Below, one piece after another: positions 53,561 to 64,000 of a stretch of 64,000 nt of DNA (its first letter is position 1; each line of letters begins with the position of its first letter). Below the pieces are notes generated by a model. The model was not told the origin of the DNA. It saw only the letters and a list, made by a program, of their open reading frames with translations, and made no database searches. Both the position numbers and the translations under genes were made by a program. Source of the stretch: Hormiphora californensis (taxonomy: Eukaryota > Ctenophora > Tentaculata > Cydippida > Pleurobrachiidae); assembly GCA_020137815.1 (NCBI GenBank), contig CM035357.1, positions 2,872,528 through 2,936,527 on the forward strand. The letters are read 5' to 3'.

Positions 53561-54512
53561 ACGGTGTTGGACGAAATCAGACAGAACCTGTGAAATGAGA
53601 CGGAAACTAAAGCCGTCTCAAGCACGTCTAAATCCGTCTCAAACTCTCAAGCCCGTATAGGCAAAACCCTTGCGCACGTCGCGCTATCCCCTGTACGTCT
53701 CCGACAAATTTGGCTGCCAAGCAAAACCCCGTTTAGACGGTTAGCGGTAAGGTCACACACTTTTTAGAACCAAATGGCGGAGTTATGGAACAAAATGTGC
53801 GTTTTAAGGCGTTATGCGCCATAGCCCCGCCATTTATTCACCAATTTGGAAAGAGCCAACGAGCCCAAGGGCCACCGACCCGATCTGAGAACCAAAACGG
53901 GGTCACCCGGTCAACAGACAGCTCGTCCATCTGGCATTACACGGAAGGCACGAAACAGTTTTTGTGAGAAAATTCACCAAAGTAGCATTTTCATTTTCGC
54001 GCGCATGCCCGATCATCTGTCAATGCAGTTGTTTGGCGCTGACAAGGGCTCCAGAGTCCAGGAACATCAACCAATGGAGCTGGAGACCCATTTATTTTAG
54101 AGATAAGGACAACTCATTGATCATGTGTCACGAAACGTCCACCACTTCTTTGGAAATAAACTACCAGCATGTCCGTAATCGTGGCAGCCTCACGTCACCA
54201 ACCGATCCCTCATCCCAATCGGGGACTGAGTCCCGCAGAAAAATATAAAACACAGATATAATTAAAATTATTATTAAAACAAATTCTACACAGTTTTCAC
54301 CTTCAAATTCAACATCACATTCTCTACTCTCTTTTTGTTCTCTTTTAGTTTGCACCAAACTTTCTGTTAGTGTTTCTGTCACAGTCTCTTTCAATGCCCA
54401 TATATGGACACACAGTTTGTCCATATATGGGCATTGAACCCGCTCTACTTCAGTTCTTTGCTCCGAAATTTCATTGTTATTCCACTCCAACTCAAGAGTC
54501 TTCCCTCCCTCT
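53561..54512. other. intergenic stretch downstream of the eEF2 kinase gene
   Basis: Contains the diverged foldback arm noted above and a short hairpin ('aatgcccatatatggacaca' and complement, about 54390-54440). No gene was seen. Confidence 0.4.
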
Positions 54513-54554
54513 TCATTCCATGCATGACCATGCCTCTTCTGCTAGCATGTAGAA
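54513..54554 (-). pseudogene. EEF2K: last 13 codons of eEF2 kinase, cut off by a foldback insertion
   Basis: On the minus strand the residual exon reads on to YMLAEEAWSCME and the stop TGA (54515-54513). It resembles the vertebrate eEF2K C-terminus, which ends KAEEAWAQMEE. It is separated from the rest of its exon (56031-56104) by the element 54555-56030. Confidence 0.78.
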
Positions 54555-55576
54555 CACGGCGTGCCCGAGGGTAGTTTAACATTTGTTTTGGTGTCCATCT
54601 CCAATTCCGGTTGTAACTGTTAGGGAAGACCTTCCTGAAGGTCGTGGCGGTGCGGGAAAAATCATGTAGACCCGCTCCGGCTTCAGAAAATTGAGAAAAA
54701 GATAGCTATCTTTTTTTTCACTTTCAAAATAAGAATTTTTTATAAACAGATCCTTGATCAGTAAGATACGGTTGTCTCCCACCTATTTTTGCACGTAGAA
54801 TTGAATGCCGGTAACAGTGGGACTCTAAAATGGAGAGAAATGGGTAAAAATTGAGTTTTTGGTGTTTTTTCGACGTTTTTTGCCCTAAATCATATTTTAA
54901 CAATCAGATAGAGTTATGACAGTAAGTTTAAACGAATTTTCAGGCAATTTCCTACCAAAATCCAAATTTTTGTGGAAATCCAAGATCAGGTTACTTAAAT
55001 AGAGCAATTGAGATACTGAGGAAAACTTCCTAAATCAGACATATTGTAACAATGAGACCATACCTTTTTATGTAGATCTTCTCCCACATATGATCCATGG
55101 CCAGCGGACCAACAACTGCCCTTCTACATACTCTAGATGTCATGGAGGATGGGAAATTACGTGAGTACTACTTGACTACAAATACTAACTGTTGTCAAGA
55201 TGGGGGGGGAAGTTATAACACTGTTGATTTGATTAAGATAATTTTGAAAATCACGCAAGATAAAACATAAGATAAATGATATAGCCTTCTAGTTCTATGA
55301 TATGTTGTTCTCCTACTCTCAAACAGATGGTGGACTCGGAAGCGGCCAACATTTACCATGACAAGCTAAGTGAAAAAATATGAAGACAAAACATGCATCA
55401 CAACCGACAGCAACAGGGATTATGGGATTATGTGTGGAACCACATTCCAAATATGATTAATATATGAACAGATATGTTCTCTTCCTATCTCTCTCTCTCT
55501 CTCTCTCTCCCTAGCACTGGATAGCTAACTAATTAAAAATCTTCATCTCTATGTGTATCATATATGTCTCTCTCCA

Positions 55577-55651
<75 letters not shown>

Positions 55652-56030
55652 ATTGCTAGCTGAAATGAAACTCTATCTGATTGTTAAAATATGATTTAGG
55701 GCAAAAAACGTCGAAAAAACACCAAAAAACTCAATTTTTACCCATTTCTCTCCATTTTAGAGTCCCACTGTTACCGGCATTCAATTCTACGTGCAAAAAT
55801 AGGTGGGAGACAACCGTATCTTACTGATCAAGGATCTGTTTATAAAAAATTCTTATTTTGAAAGTGAAAAAAAAGATAGCTATCTTTTTCTCAATTTTCT
55901 GAAGCCGGAGCGGGTCTACATGATTTTTCCCGCACCGCCACGACCTTCAGGAAGGTCTTCCCTAACAGTTACAACCGGAATTGGAGATGGACACCAAAAC
56001 AAATGTTAAACTACCCTCGGGCACGCCGTG
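54555..56030. mobile_element. 1.48-kb foldback element in the last eEF2K exon
   Basis: The ends CACGGCGTGCCCGAGGGTAG and their complement are flanked by AGAA (54551-54554 and 56031-56034). The arms of about 345 bp are almost identical: the same 68-codon frame appears once in each. The loop of about 780 bp has CT microsatellites (about 55490-55650) and no transposase. The superfamily is uncertain (4-bp duplication). Confidence 0.88.
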
Positions 56031-56104
56031 AGAACTTGTTGGCGAGGCGTCCATTCATGGCTGCCATGGCACAATCAGCCGCTTCTGAGTAGAGTTCTCC
56101 CGCT
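56031..56104 (-). CDS. EEF2K: eEF2 kinase, penultimate coding segment (SEL1-like C-terminus)
   Basis: The exon starts after a TTTCAG acceptor in phase 2 and encodes AGELYSEAADCAMAAMNGRL and then ANKF, close to the C-terminus of vertebrate eEF2K (YTEAAEAAMEAMKGRLAN). eEF2 kinase is the calcium/calmodulin-dependent alpha-kinase that phosphorylates elongation factor 2 and slows translation. The foldback insertion adds only a few foreign codons after ANKF and then a stop, replacing the last 12 native residues. The kinase domain lies outside the window. Confidence 0.8.
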
Positions 56105-56751
56105 CTGAAAAGGCAGAATGGAATTAGCTAATATAGTATGGGCATTTTAATCAAATACTAGCTGTAGTACTGCAACTAAATCATTATCACATAGGCCGGA
56201 TGGGAGAAAAGGATCTATCGACTAATTACCGATTAGGGTCTGGTTCCAGGCCATGTCCTCCCTGACAGCACATCTCAGCCAGTTTAGGAGAGAATCTGGT
56301 GACGGGGCTCAAACGTACCCATATCTACGAGGGGAAGGTGTTAGGAAATGATATGCCATAAATCAGATATATGGAGGGATTGAGTCTAGAGCATTTAGAG
56401 AAAACAAGGGGCTGGATACAGAAACCGACCGAAAAGTAAACAACCAATCAGAACTCGCTATTTAGGTCACGGGACTGGTTATCAGCCAATCAGGGACCAG
56501 TATTTCCTGATTCGGTCGGTACATGGGTGGATATTTACCCTCGGTGGATGCTGATGTTCTATCAAGATAAGCCAGATAATACTTCTCCGATTTCTTCCAC
56601 TTTTTCTCCACTGAATAACAACCTCTGAAAGGAGAGGGCGGGGTTAATTGTTTATCGCGCCAGTGCAGTTGGTGTAGCAACTTGAATTTGCCATCTTACT
56701 CAGTGGTAAATATAACCACTTGGTTTGATCATTCCCCCAGCGAGTACTTAC

Positions 56752-56852
56752 TCTTTGTATGCTTGTGCAACAGTCAACAGAGCAGTTACATTTCCATGTT
56801 TTGCCGCTTTTTCCATCCATGTCATGCCAATCTTTTCTGAAACTTCATTTGC
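56752..56852 (-). CDS. EEF2K: eEF2 kinase, SEL1-like repeat exon
   Basis: Phase 0 to phase 2, acceptor TTTTCAG and donor GTAAGT. It encodes ANEVSEKIGMTWMEKAAKHG and NVTALLTVAQAYKE, a SEL1/TPR-like helical hairpin in the C-terminal helical domain. It joins in phase to 56104. Earlier exons must lie beyond the satellite or outside the window. Confidence 0.75.
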
Positions 56853-57465
56853 CTGAAAATACACACTTGTGTTAGAGACGTGACGACTGACTCAAACTGA
56901 TGACTGTAATTCTAGAATCTAGAATCTAGAATCTACTAGATTATCTAGTAGCAAGTGCCAAGTATGTACTGTGTAGAAAGAAACCGACTATAGAGGTACC
57001 TCTTGCTCTATGCAACATGTGAATTGTGCACTACTGCTGCTGCATTGTGCCACATGTTGTGAGTTGTGACATCCTTCTTCCAGCGCCTGGGTTATGTGAA
57101 ATGTGAATGATATGAAATGAATGTAATAGTCTAGGATTGTGCTGTTAATACGACCATGGGGTCCGATACTCATATTCATTTTGAGCCAATGTTTGATACC
57201 ACATTCCCTCCCTATTTTATATCCCGGGGCGCAATGGTCGAGGGAGGCAAGATTATATCCCCTCTAACCTGTTCTCACTTCTCCCCTTTGATTCTCTTTT
57301 TTATTCTCGAGAATATAAAATAGAGAAGGAAAGCCAGGGAAAGAGGGCGAGAATTTAAAAAGAGGATCAGAGAGACGAGAACAGTTCAAACTAGTCCCAG
57401 GAAAGAGGGCGAGAATTTAAAAAGAGGATCAGAGAGACGAGAACAGTTCAAACTAGTCCCAGGAA
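56853..57465. other. intron or intergenic stretch
   Basis: A 65-bp direct duplication ('gaaagagggcgagaatttaa' onward) lies at about 57338-57465, and a short 'tctagaatc' repeat at about 56910-56935. No exon was recognised. Confidence 0.5.
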
Positions 57466-57747
57466 TTAGTTAGCACGAACTGTAATTCCTATCCACCCCT
57501 CTTCTTTTGACAGCAGTAAATCTCTTTTGGCCGCGACGTGCCCAATAAATCTCTCAGAACTGATCTGCAGCTGTTGCGATAATCTTGTTGTGTTTTGTTC
57601 CTTTTGTCCAGGCACAGTTCTCATCAAAGGACTGATATCATATTGATCGACAACTATTATAGTCGAGTAGCAATTCAGAAGGCCACTGTTTGCTGCTCCA
57701 AGAATTAAGATGGCTGTATACAGATAATATCTGGTACCTAAACACAT
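57466..57747 (-). CDS. possible small secreted protein, unrecognised
   Basis: A 93-codon frame with a hydrophobic N-terminal stretch (YLYTAILILGAANSG) that could be a signal peptide. Its first third (57665-57747) is repeated with the satellite higher-order units at about 58228 and 58841. No family match or splice support was found. Confidence 0.25.
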   Translation of the reverse strand: MCLGTRYYLYTAILILGAANSGLLNCYSTIIVVDQYDISPLMRTVPGQKEQNTTRLSQQLQISSERFIGHVAAKRDLLLSKEEGWIGITVRAN

Positions 57748-57762
57748 GTTCTACATGGTATT

Positions 57763-58936
57763 ATGTCAATAAAAGAATTCAACCCAATATCTAGCCCTAT
57801 TTTTCTCACTCCCCTTCAAGTAGAATCTCCCTTTTTCAACCAAATATCTAGCCCTATTTTTCTCACTCCCCTTCAAGTCGAATCTCCCTTTTTCAACCAA
57901 ATATCTAGCCCTATTTTTCTCACTCCCCTTCAAGTCGAATCTCCCTTTTTCAACCAAATATCTAGCCCTATTTTTCTCACTCCCCTTCAAGTCGAATCTC
58001 CCTTTTTCAACCAAATATCTAGCCCTATTTTCTCTCTCCCCTTCAATTCATGTAGAATCTCCCTTTTTCTCTCCTTCTCTCAAAGAGAGAGGAGAACACA
58101 GAAACTATTTAATCTCGACCTATATTTCCCCTCATAATTCCTCCCTTTCTCTCTCCCTGCATGCAAGAGAGATCGCGTGATCAGCAACGCAACTGATTAA
58201 TTTCCAACATCCAGTTCCTACTTCAGTAGCAATTCAGAAGGCCACTGTTTGCTGCTCCAAGAATTAAGATGCTGTATACAGATAATATCTGGTACCTAAA
58301 CACATGTTCTACATGGTATTATGTCAATAAAAGAATTCAACCCAATATCTAGCCCTATTTTTCTCACTCCCCTTCAAGTAGAATCTCCCTTTTTCAACCA
58401 AATATCTAGCCCTATTTTTCTCACTCCCCTTCAAGTAGAATCTCCCTTTTTCAACCAAATATCTAGCCCTATTTTTCTCACTCCCCTTCAAGTAGAATCT
58501 CCCTTTTTCAACCAAATATCTAGCCCTATTTTTCTCACTCCCCTTCAAGTAGAATCTCCCTTTTTCAACCAAATATCTAGCCCTATTTTTCTCACTCCCC
58601 TTCAAGTAGAATCTCCCTTTTTCAACCAAATATCTAGCCCTATTTTCTCTCTCCCCTTCAATTCATGTAGAATCTCCCTTTTTCTCTCCTTCTCTCAAAG
58701 AGAGAGGAGAACACAGAAACTATTTAATCTCGACCTATATTTCCCCTCATAATTCCTCCCTTTCTCTCTCCCTGCATGCAAGAGAGATCGCGTGATCAGC
58801 AACGCAACTGATTAATTTCCAACATCCAGTTCCTACTTCAGTAGCAATTCAGAAGGCCACTGTTTGCTGCTCCAAGAATTAAGATGGCTGTATACAGATA
58901 ATATCTGGTACCTAAACACATGTTCTACATGGTATT
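57763..58936. repeat. higher-order satellite units 1 and 2 (4 and 5 copies of the 57-bp repeat)
   Basis: Two units of 558 and 616 bp each contain a run of the 57-bp repeat (4 and 5 copies), then a shared 3' spacer ('ctctctccctgcatgcaaga' region) and a shared block related to 57665-57762. Unit 1 carries variant repeats (gtcgaatc for gtagaatc). Confidence 0.92.
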
Positions 58937-61900
58937 ATGTCAATAAAAGAATTCAACCCAATATCTAGCCCTATTTTTCTCACTCCCCTTCAAGTAGAAT
59001 CTCCCTTTTTCAACCAAATATCTAGCCCTATTTTTCTCACTCCCCTTCAAGTAGAATCTCCCTTTTTCAACCAAATATCTAGCCCTATTTTTCTCACTCC
59101 CCTTCAAGTAGAATCTCCCTTTTTCAACCAAATATCTAGCCCTATTTTTCTCACTCCCCTTCAAGTAGAATCTCCCTTTTTCAACCAAATATCTAGCCCT
59201 ATTTTTCTCACTCCCCTTCAAGTAGAATCTCCCTTTTTCAACCAAATATCTAGCCCTATTTTTCTCACTCCCCTTCAAGTAGAATCTCCCTTTTTCAACC
59301 AAATATCTAGCCCTATTTTTCTCACTCCCCTTCAAGTAGAATCTCCCTTTTTCAACCAAATATCTAGCCCTATTTTTCTCACTCCCCTTCAAGTAGAATC
59401 TCCCTTTTTCAACCAAATATCTAGCCCTATTTTTCTCACTCCCCTTCAAGTAGAATCTCCCTTTTTCAACCAAATATCTAGCCCTATTTTTCTCACTCCC
59501 CTTCAAGTAGAATCTCCCTTTTTCAACCAAATATCTAGCCCTATTTTTCTCACTCCCCTTCAAGTAGAATCTCCCTTTTTCAACCAAATATCTAGCCCTA
59601 TTTTTCTCACTCCCCTTCAAGTAGAATCTCCCTTTTTCAACCAAATATCTAGCCCTATTTTTCTCACTCCCCTTCAAGTAGAATCTCCCTTTTTCAACCA
59701 AATATCTAGCCCTATTTTTCTCACTCCCCTTCAAGTAGAATCTCCCTTTTTCAACCAAATATCTAGCCCTATTTTTCTCACTCCCCTTCAAGTAGAATCT
59801 CCCTTTTTCAACCAAATATCTAGCCCTATTTTTCTCACTCCCCTTCAAGTAGAATCTCCCTTTTTCAACCAAATATCTAGCCCTATTTTTCTCACTCCCC
59901 TTCAAGTAGAATCTCCCTTTTTCAACCAAATATCTAGCCCTATTTTTCTCACTCCCCTTCAAGTAGAATCTCCCTTTTTCAACCAAATATCTAGCCCTAT
60001 TTTTCTCACTCCCCTTCAAGTAGAATCTCCCTTTTTCAACCAAATATCTAGCCCTATTTTTCTCACTCCCCTTCAAGTAGAATCTCCCTTTTTCAACCAA
60101 ATATCTAGCCCTATTTTTCTCACTCCCCTTCAAGTAGAATCTCCCTTTTTCAACCAAATATCTAGCCCTATTTTTCTCACTCCCCTTCAAGTAGAATCTC
60201 CCTTTTTCAACCAAATATCTAGCCCTATTTTTCTCACTCCCCTTCAAGTAGAATCTCCCTTTTTCAACCAAATATCTAGCCCTATTTTTCTCACTCCCCT
60301 TCAAGTAGAATCTCCCTTTTTCAACCAAATATCTAGCCCTATTTTTCTCACTCCCCTTCAAGTAGAATCTCCCTTTTTCAACCAAATATCTAGCCCTATT
60401 TTTCTCACTCCCCTTCAAGTAGAATCTCCCTTTTTCAACCAAATATCTAGCCCTATTTTTCTCACTCCCCTTCAAGTAGAATCTCCCTTTTTCAACCAAA
60501 TATCTAGCCCTATTTTTCTCACTCCCCTTCAAGTAGAATCTCCCTTTTTCAACCAAATATCTAGCCCTATTTTTCTCACTCCCCTTCAAGTAGAATCTCC
60601 CTTTTTCAACCAAATATCTAGCCCTATTTTTCTCACTCCCCTTCAAGTAGAATCTCCCTTTTTCAACCAAATATCTAGCCCTATTTTTCTCACTCCCCTT
60701 CAAGTAGAATCTCCCTTTTTCAACCAAATATCTAGCCCTATTTTTCTCACTCCCCTTCAAGTAGAATCTCCCTTTTTCAACCAAATATCTAGCCCTATTT
60801 TTCTCACTCCCCTTCAAGTAGAATCTCCCTTTTTCAACCAAATATCTAGCCCTATTTTTCTCACTCCCCTTCAAGTAGAATCTCCCTTTTTCAACCAAAT
60901 ATCTAGCCCTATTTTTCTCACTCCCCTTCAAGTAGAATCTCCCTTTTTCAACCAAATATCTAGCCCTATTTTTCTCACTCCCCTTCAAGTAGAATCTCCC
61001 TTTTTCAACCAAATATCTAGCCCTATTTTTCTCACTCCCCTTCAAGTAGAATCTCCCTTTTTCAACCAAATATCTAGCCCTATTTTTCTCACTCCCCTTC
61101 AAGTAGAATCTCCCTTTTTCAACCAAATATCTAGCCCTATTTTTCTCACTCCCCTTCAAGTAGAATCTCCCTTTTTCAACCAAATATCTAGCCCTATTTT
61201 TCTCACTCCCCTTCAAGTAGAATCTCCCTTTTTCAACCAAATATCTAGCCCTATTTTTCTCACTCCCCTTCAAGTAGAATCTCCCTTTTTCAACCAAATA
61301 TCTAGCCCTATTTTTCTCACTCCCCTTCAAGTAGAATCTCCCTTTTTCAACCAAATATCTAGCCCTATTTTTCTCACTCCCCTTCAAGTAGAATCTCCCT
61401 TTTTCAACCAAATATCTAGCCCTATTTTTCTCACTCCCCTTCAAGTAGAATCTCCCTTTTTCAACCAAATATCTAGCCCTATTTTTCTCACTCCCCTTCA
61501 AGTAGAATCTCCCTTTTTCAACCAAATATCTAGCCCTATTTTTCTCACTCCCCTTCAAGTAGAATCTCCCTTTTTCAACCAAATATCTAGCCCTATTTTT
61601 CTCACTCCCCTTCAAGTAGAATCTCCCTTTTTCAACCAAATATCTAGCCCTATTTTTCTCACTCCCCTTCAAGTAGAATCTCCCTTTTTCAACCAAATAT
61701 CTAGCCCTATTTTTCTCACTCCCCTTCAAGTAGAATCTCCCTTTTTCAACCAAATATCTAGCCCTATTTTTCTCACTCCCCTTCAAGTAGAATCTCCCTT
61801 TTTCAACCAAATATCTAGCCCTATTTTTCTCACTCCCCTTCAAGTAGAATCTCCCTTTTTCAACCAAATATCTAGCCCTATTTTTCTCACTCCCCTTCAA

Positions 61901-63600
61901 GTAGAATCTCCCTTTTTCAACCAAATATCTAGCCCTATTTTTCTCACTCCCCTTCAAGTAGAATCTCCCTTTTTCAACCAAATATCTAGCCCTATTTTTC
62001 TCACTCCCCTTCAAGTAGAATCTCCCTTTTTCAACCAAATATCTAGCCCTATTTTTCTCACTCCCCTTCAAGTAGAATCTCCCTTTTTCAACCAAATATC
62101 TAGCCCTATTTTTCTCACTCCCCTTCAAGTAGAATCTCCCTTTTTCAACCAAATATCTAGCCCTATTTTTCTCACTCCCCTTCAAGTAGAATCTCCCTTT
62201 TTCAACCAAATATCTAGCCCTATTTTTCTCACTCCCCTTCAAGTAGAATCTCCCTTTTTCAACCAAATATCTAGCCCTATTTTTCTCACTCCCCTTCAAG
62301 TAGAATCTCCCTTTTTCAACCAAATATCTAGCCCTATTTTTCTCACTCCCCTTCAAGTAGAATCTCCCTTTTTCAACCAAATATCTAGCCCTATTTTTCT
62401 CACTCCCCTTCAAGTAGAATCTCCCTTTTTCAACCAAATATCTAGCCCTATTTTTCTCACTCCCCTTCAAGTAGAATCTCCCTTTTTCAACCAAATATCT
62501 AGCCCTATTTTTCTCACTCCCCTTCAAGTAGAATCTCCCTTTTTCAACCAAATATCTAGCCCTATTTTTCTCACTCCCCTTCAAGTAGAATCTCCCTTTT
62601 TCAACCAAATATCTAGCCCTATTTTTCTCACTCCCCTTCAAGTAGAATCTCCCTTTTTCAACCAAATATCTAGCCCTATTTTTCTCACTCCCCTTCAAGT
62701 AGAATCTCCCTTTTTCAACCAAATATCTAGCCCTATTTTTCTCACTCCCCTTCAAGTAGAATCTCCCTTTTTCAACCAAATATCTAGCCCTATTTTTCTC
62801 ACTCCCCTTCAAGTAGAATCTCCCTTTTTCAACCAAATATCTAGCCCTATTTTTCTCACTCCCCTTCAAGTAGAATCTCCCTTTTTCAACCAAATATCTA
62901 GCCCTATTTTTCTCACTCCCCTTCAAGTAGAATCTCCCTTTTTCAACCAAATATCTAGCCCTATTTTTCTCACTCCCCTTCAAGTAGAATCTCCCTTTTT
63001 CAACCAAATATCTAGCCCTATTTTTCTCACTCCCCTTCAAGTAGAATCTCCCTTTTTCAACCAAATATCTAGCCCTATTTTTCTCACTCCCCTTCAAGTA
63101 GAATCTCCCTTTTTCAACCAAATATCTAGCCCTATTTTTCTCACTCCCCTTCAAGTAGAATCTCCCTTTTTCAACCAAATATCTAGCCCTATTTTTCTCA
63201 CTCCCCTTCAAGTAGAATCTCCCTTTTTCAACCAAATATCTAGCCCTATTTTTCTCACTCCCCTTCAAGTAGAATCTCCCTTTTTCAACCAAATATCTAG
63301 CCCTATTTTTCTCACTCCCCTTCAAGTAGAATCTCCCTTTTTCAACCAAATATCTAGCCCTATTTTTCTCACTCCCCTTCAAGTAGAATCTCCCTTTTTC
63401 AACCAAATATCTAGCCCTATTTTTCTCACTCCCCTTCAAGTAGAATCTCCCTTTTTCAACCAAATATCTAGCCCTATTTTTCTCACTCCCCTTCAAGTAG
63501 AATCTCCCTTTTTCAACCAAATATCTAGCCCTATTTTTCTCACTCCCCTTCAAGTAGAATCTCCCTTTTTCAACCAAATATCTAGCCCTATTAGCCTCCA
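58937..63600. repeat. 57-bp satellite array, 81 copies
   Basis: The core unit contains 'aatatctagccctatttttc', 'tcactccccttcaagtagaa' and 'tctccctttttcaacca'. Eighty-one full copies follow head to tail with no difference seen by eye. Because 57 is a multiple of 3 and the unit lacks stops in some frames, long open frames run along both strands. These are not taken as genes. Confidence 0.95.
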
Positions 63601-64000
63601 CCCACCCCGAACCACCCCACCCGCCACCAATATATACATACTAAACAAAACTGTGGACTGAGAACAAATCCTTGCTAGTTTAGCCTTCTAACCTAATTGA
63701 ACCTAATCAGACATATAGGTCTCACATATCCCGTATCAAAGATTAATTGAAAACGAAGACGAAACTGTGGTTCAAGATCAAAGTATAAACGTTCCTGGTA
63801 AAAATAACCACACAGGACTAGAACAACCCCGAGAAGAGCCCCACTCCAAATCTCCCGTTATATTGTGAACCTGCCAGATGGTAGTTCCATGCGAGGGGAG
63901 AGGGCGGGGGGACTCTTCTCCAGTGCCGGCGATATCGCTTTGCGATAGTCCCTGTGGGCTTGCCGTAGGCAAGCCCAGGCACTCAGAGTAGTAGTAGTAG
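63601..64000. other. non-repetitive end of window
   Basis: No gene was recognised. A short hairpin lies at about 63955-63977 ('ggcttgccgtaggcaagcc') and a (TAG)n run at the very end. Confidence 0.5.

Noticed and set aside
54576-56009. Two identical 68-codon frames
   Set aside because: They are the two arms of the foldback element.
56210-56360. Possible extra eEF2K exon on the minus strand
   Set aside because: The exons at 56752 and 56104 already join in phase; this stretch has no matching phase or family pattern.
57763-63600. Regular array resembling a CRISPR
   Set aside because: Whole units are identical with no variable spacers; the genome is animal.
58937-63661. 1574- and 1553-codon open frames on both strands
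   Set aside because: They are translations of a 57-bp satellite whose unit length is a multiple of three; both strands are open for the same reason.
1-64000. tRNA or rRNA genes
   Set aside because: No cloverleaf or rRNA core sequence was recognised on either strand by eye; a covariance-model search would be needed to exclude them.

Overview
This is a window from an animal (metazoan) nuclear genome, not a prokaryote or a free virus. Spliced genes with GT-AG introns, an S-formylglutathione hydrolase gene, the 3' end of an eEF2 kinase gene, an Arp2-type exon and a very large immunoglobulin/mucin receptor all point that way. The dense load of foldback elements, MITEs, long GA/CT tracts and an env-bearing Ty3-like element fits an early-branching or marine invertebrate, but I cannot name the species.

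Layout. 1-18,376 (+): the last five exons of an esterase D / S-formylglutathione hydrolase gene (338-462, 1483-1602, 17517-17615, 17853-18020, 18284-18376). One intron (1603-17516) holds a nearly complete antisense Ty3/Gypsy-type retroelement with env (LTRs 3421-4206 and 15972-16757; gag, pol, env and an extra 3' ORF). That element is cut by a hAT-like insertion in env (6634-8473) and flanked by a TA-flanked element (1742-3419) and a piece of a second provirus (1636-1741). A 653-bp TIR element sits at the 3' splice site that closes the intron. 18,400-21,778: intergenic, with a LINE tail. 21,779-22,739 (+): a three-exon gene for a small Cys-rich single-pass membrane protein. 22,776-34,000: mobile-element country (palindromic elements, a LINE with ORF1 and the end of ORF2, a 2.6-kb giant foldback, pogo-like and TAA-flanked MITEs, tandem and dispersed duplications). 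35,544-36,529 (+): signal peptide exon plus one domain exon of a secreted protein. 37,408-37,533 (+): an isolated Arp2-like exon. 38,373-50,094 (-): a large mosaic cell-surface receptor (signal peptide, Cys-containing N-terminus, 39-residue mucin-like repeats, about 15 Ig-like domains, a sushi-like module, a polybasic cleavage site, an acidic stalk, a transmembrane helix and a tail). 54,513-56,852 (-): the last two exons of eEF2 kinase, the final one split by a 1.48-kb foldback element. 57,763-63,600: a 57-bp satellite in three blocks of 4, 5 and 81 copies.

How the parts relate. The host genes are unrelated in function. What joins them is repeated insertion of mobile DNA at gene-sensitive places: beside a splice acceptor, in a terminal coding exon and in introns. 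The retroelement keeps a textbook -1 frameshift signal between gag and pol. The receptor is the best candidate for new host biology. Its 5' exons join cleanly in phase, but its long 3' exon shows repeated single-base frame changes, so either the allele is decaying or the assembly has indels there.
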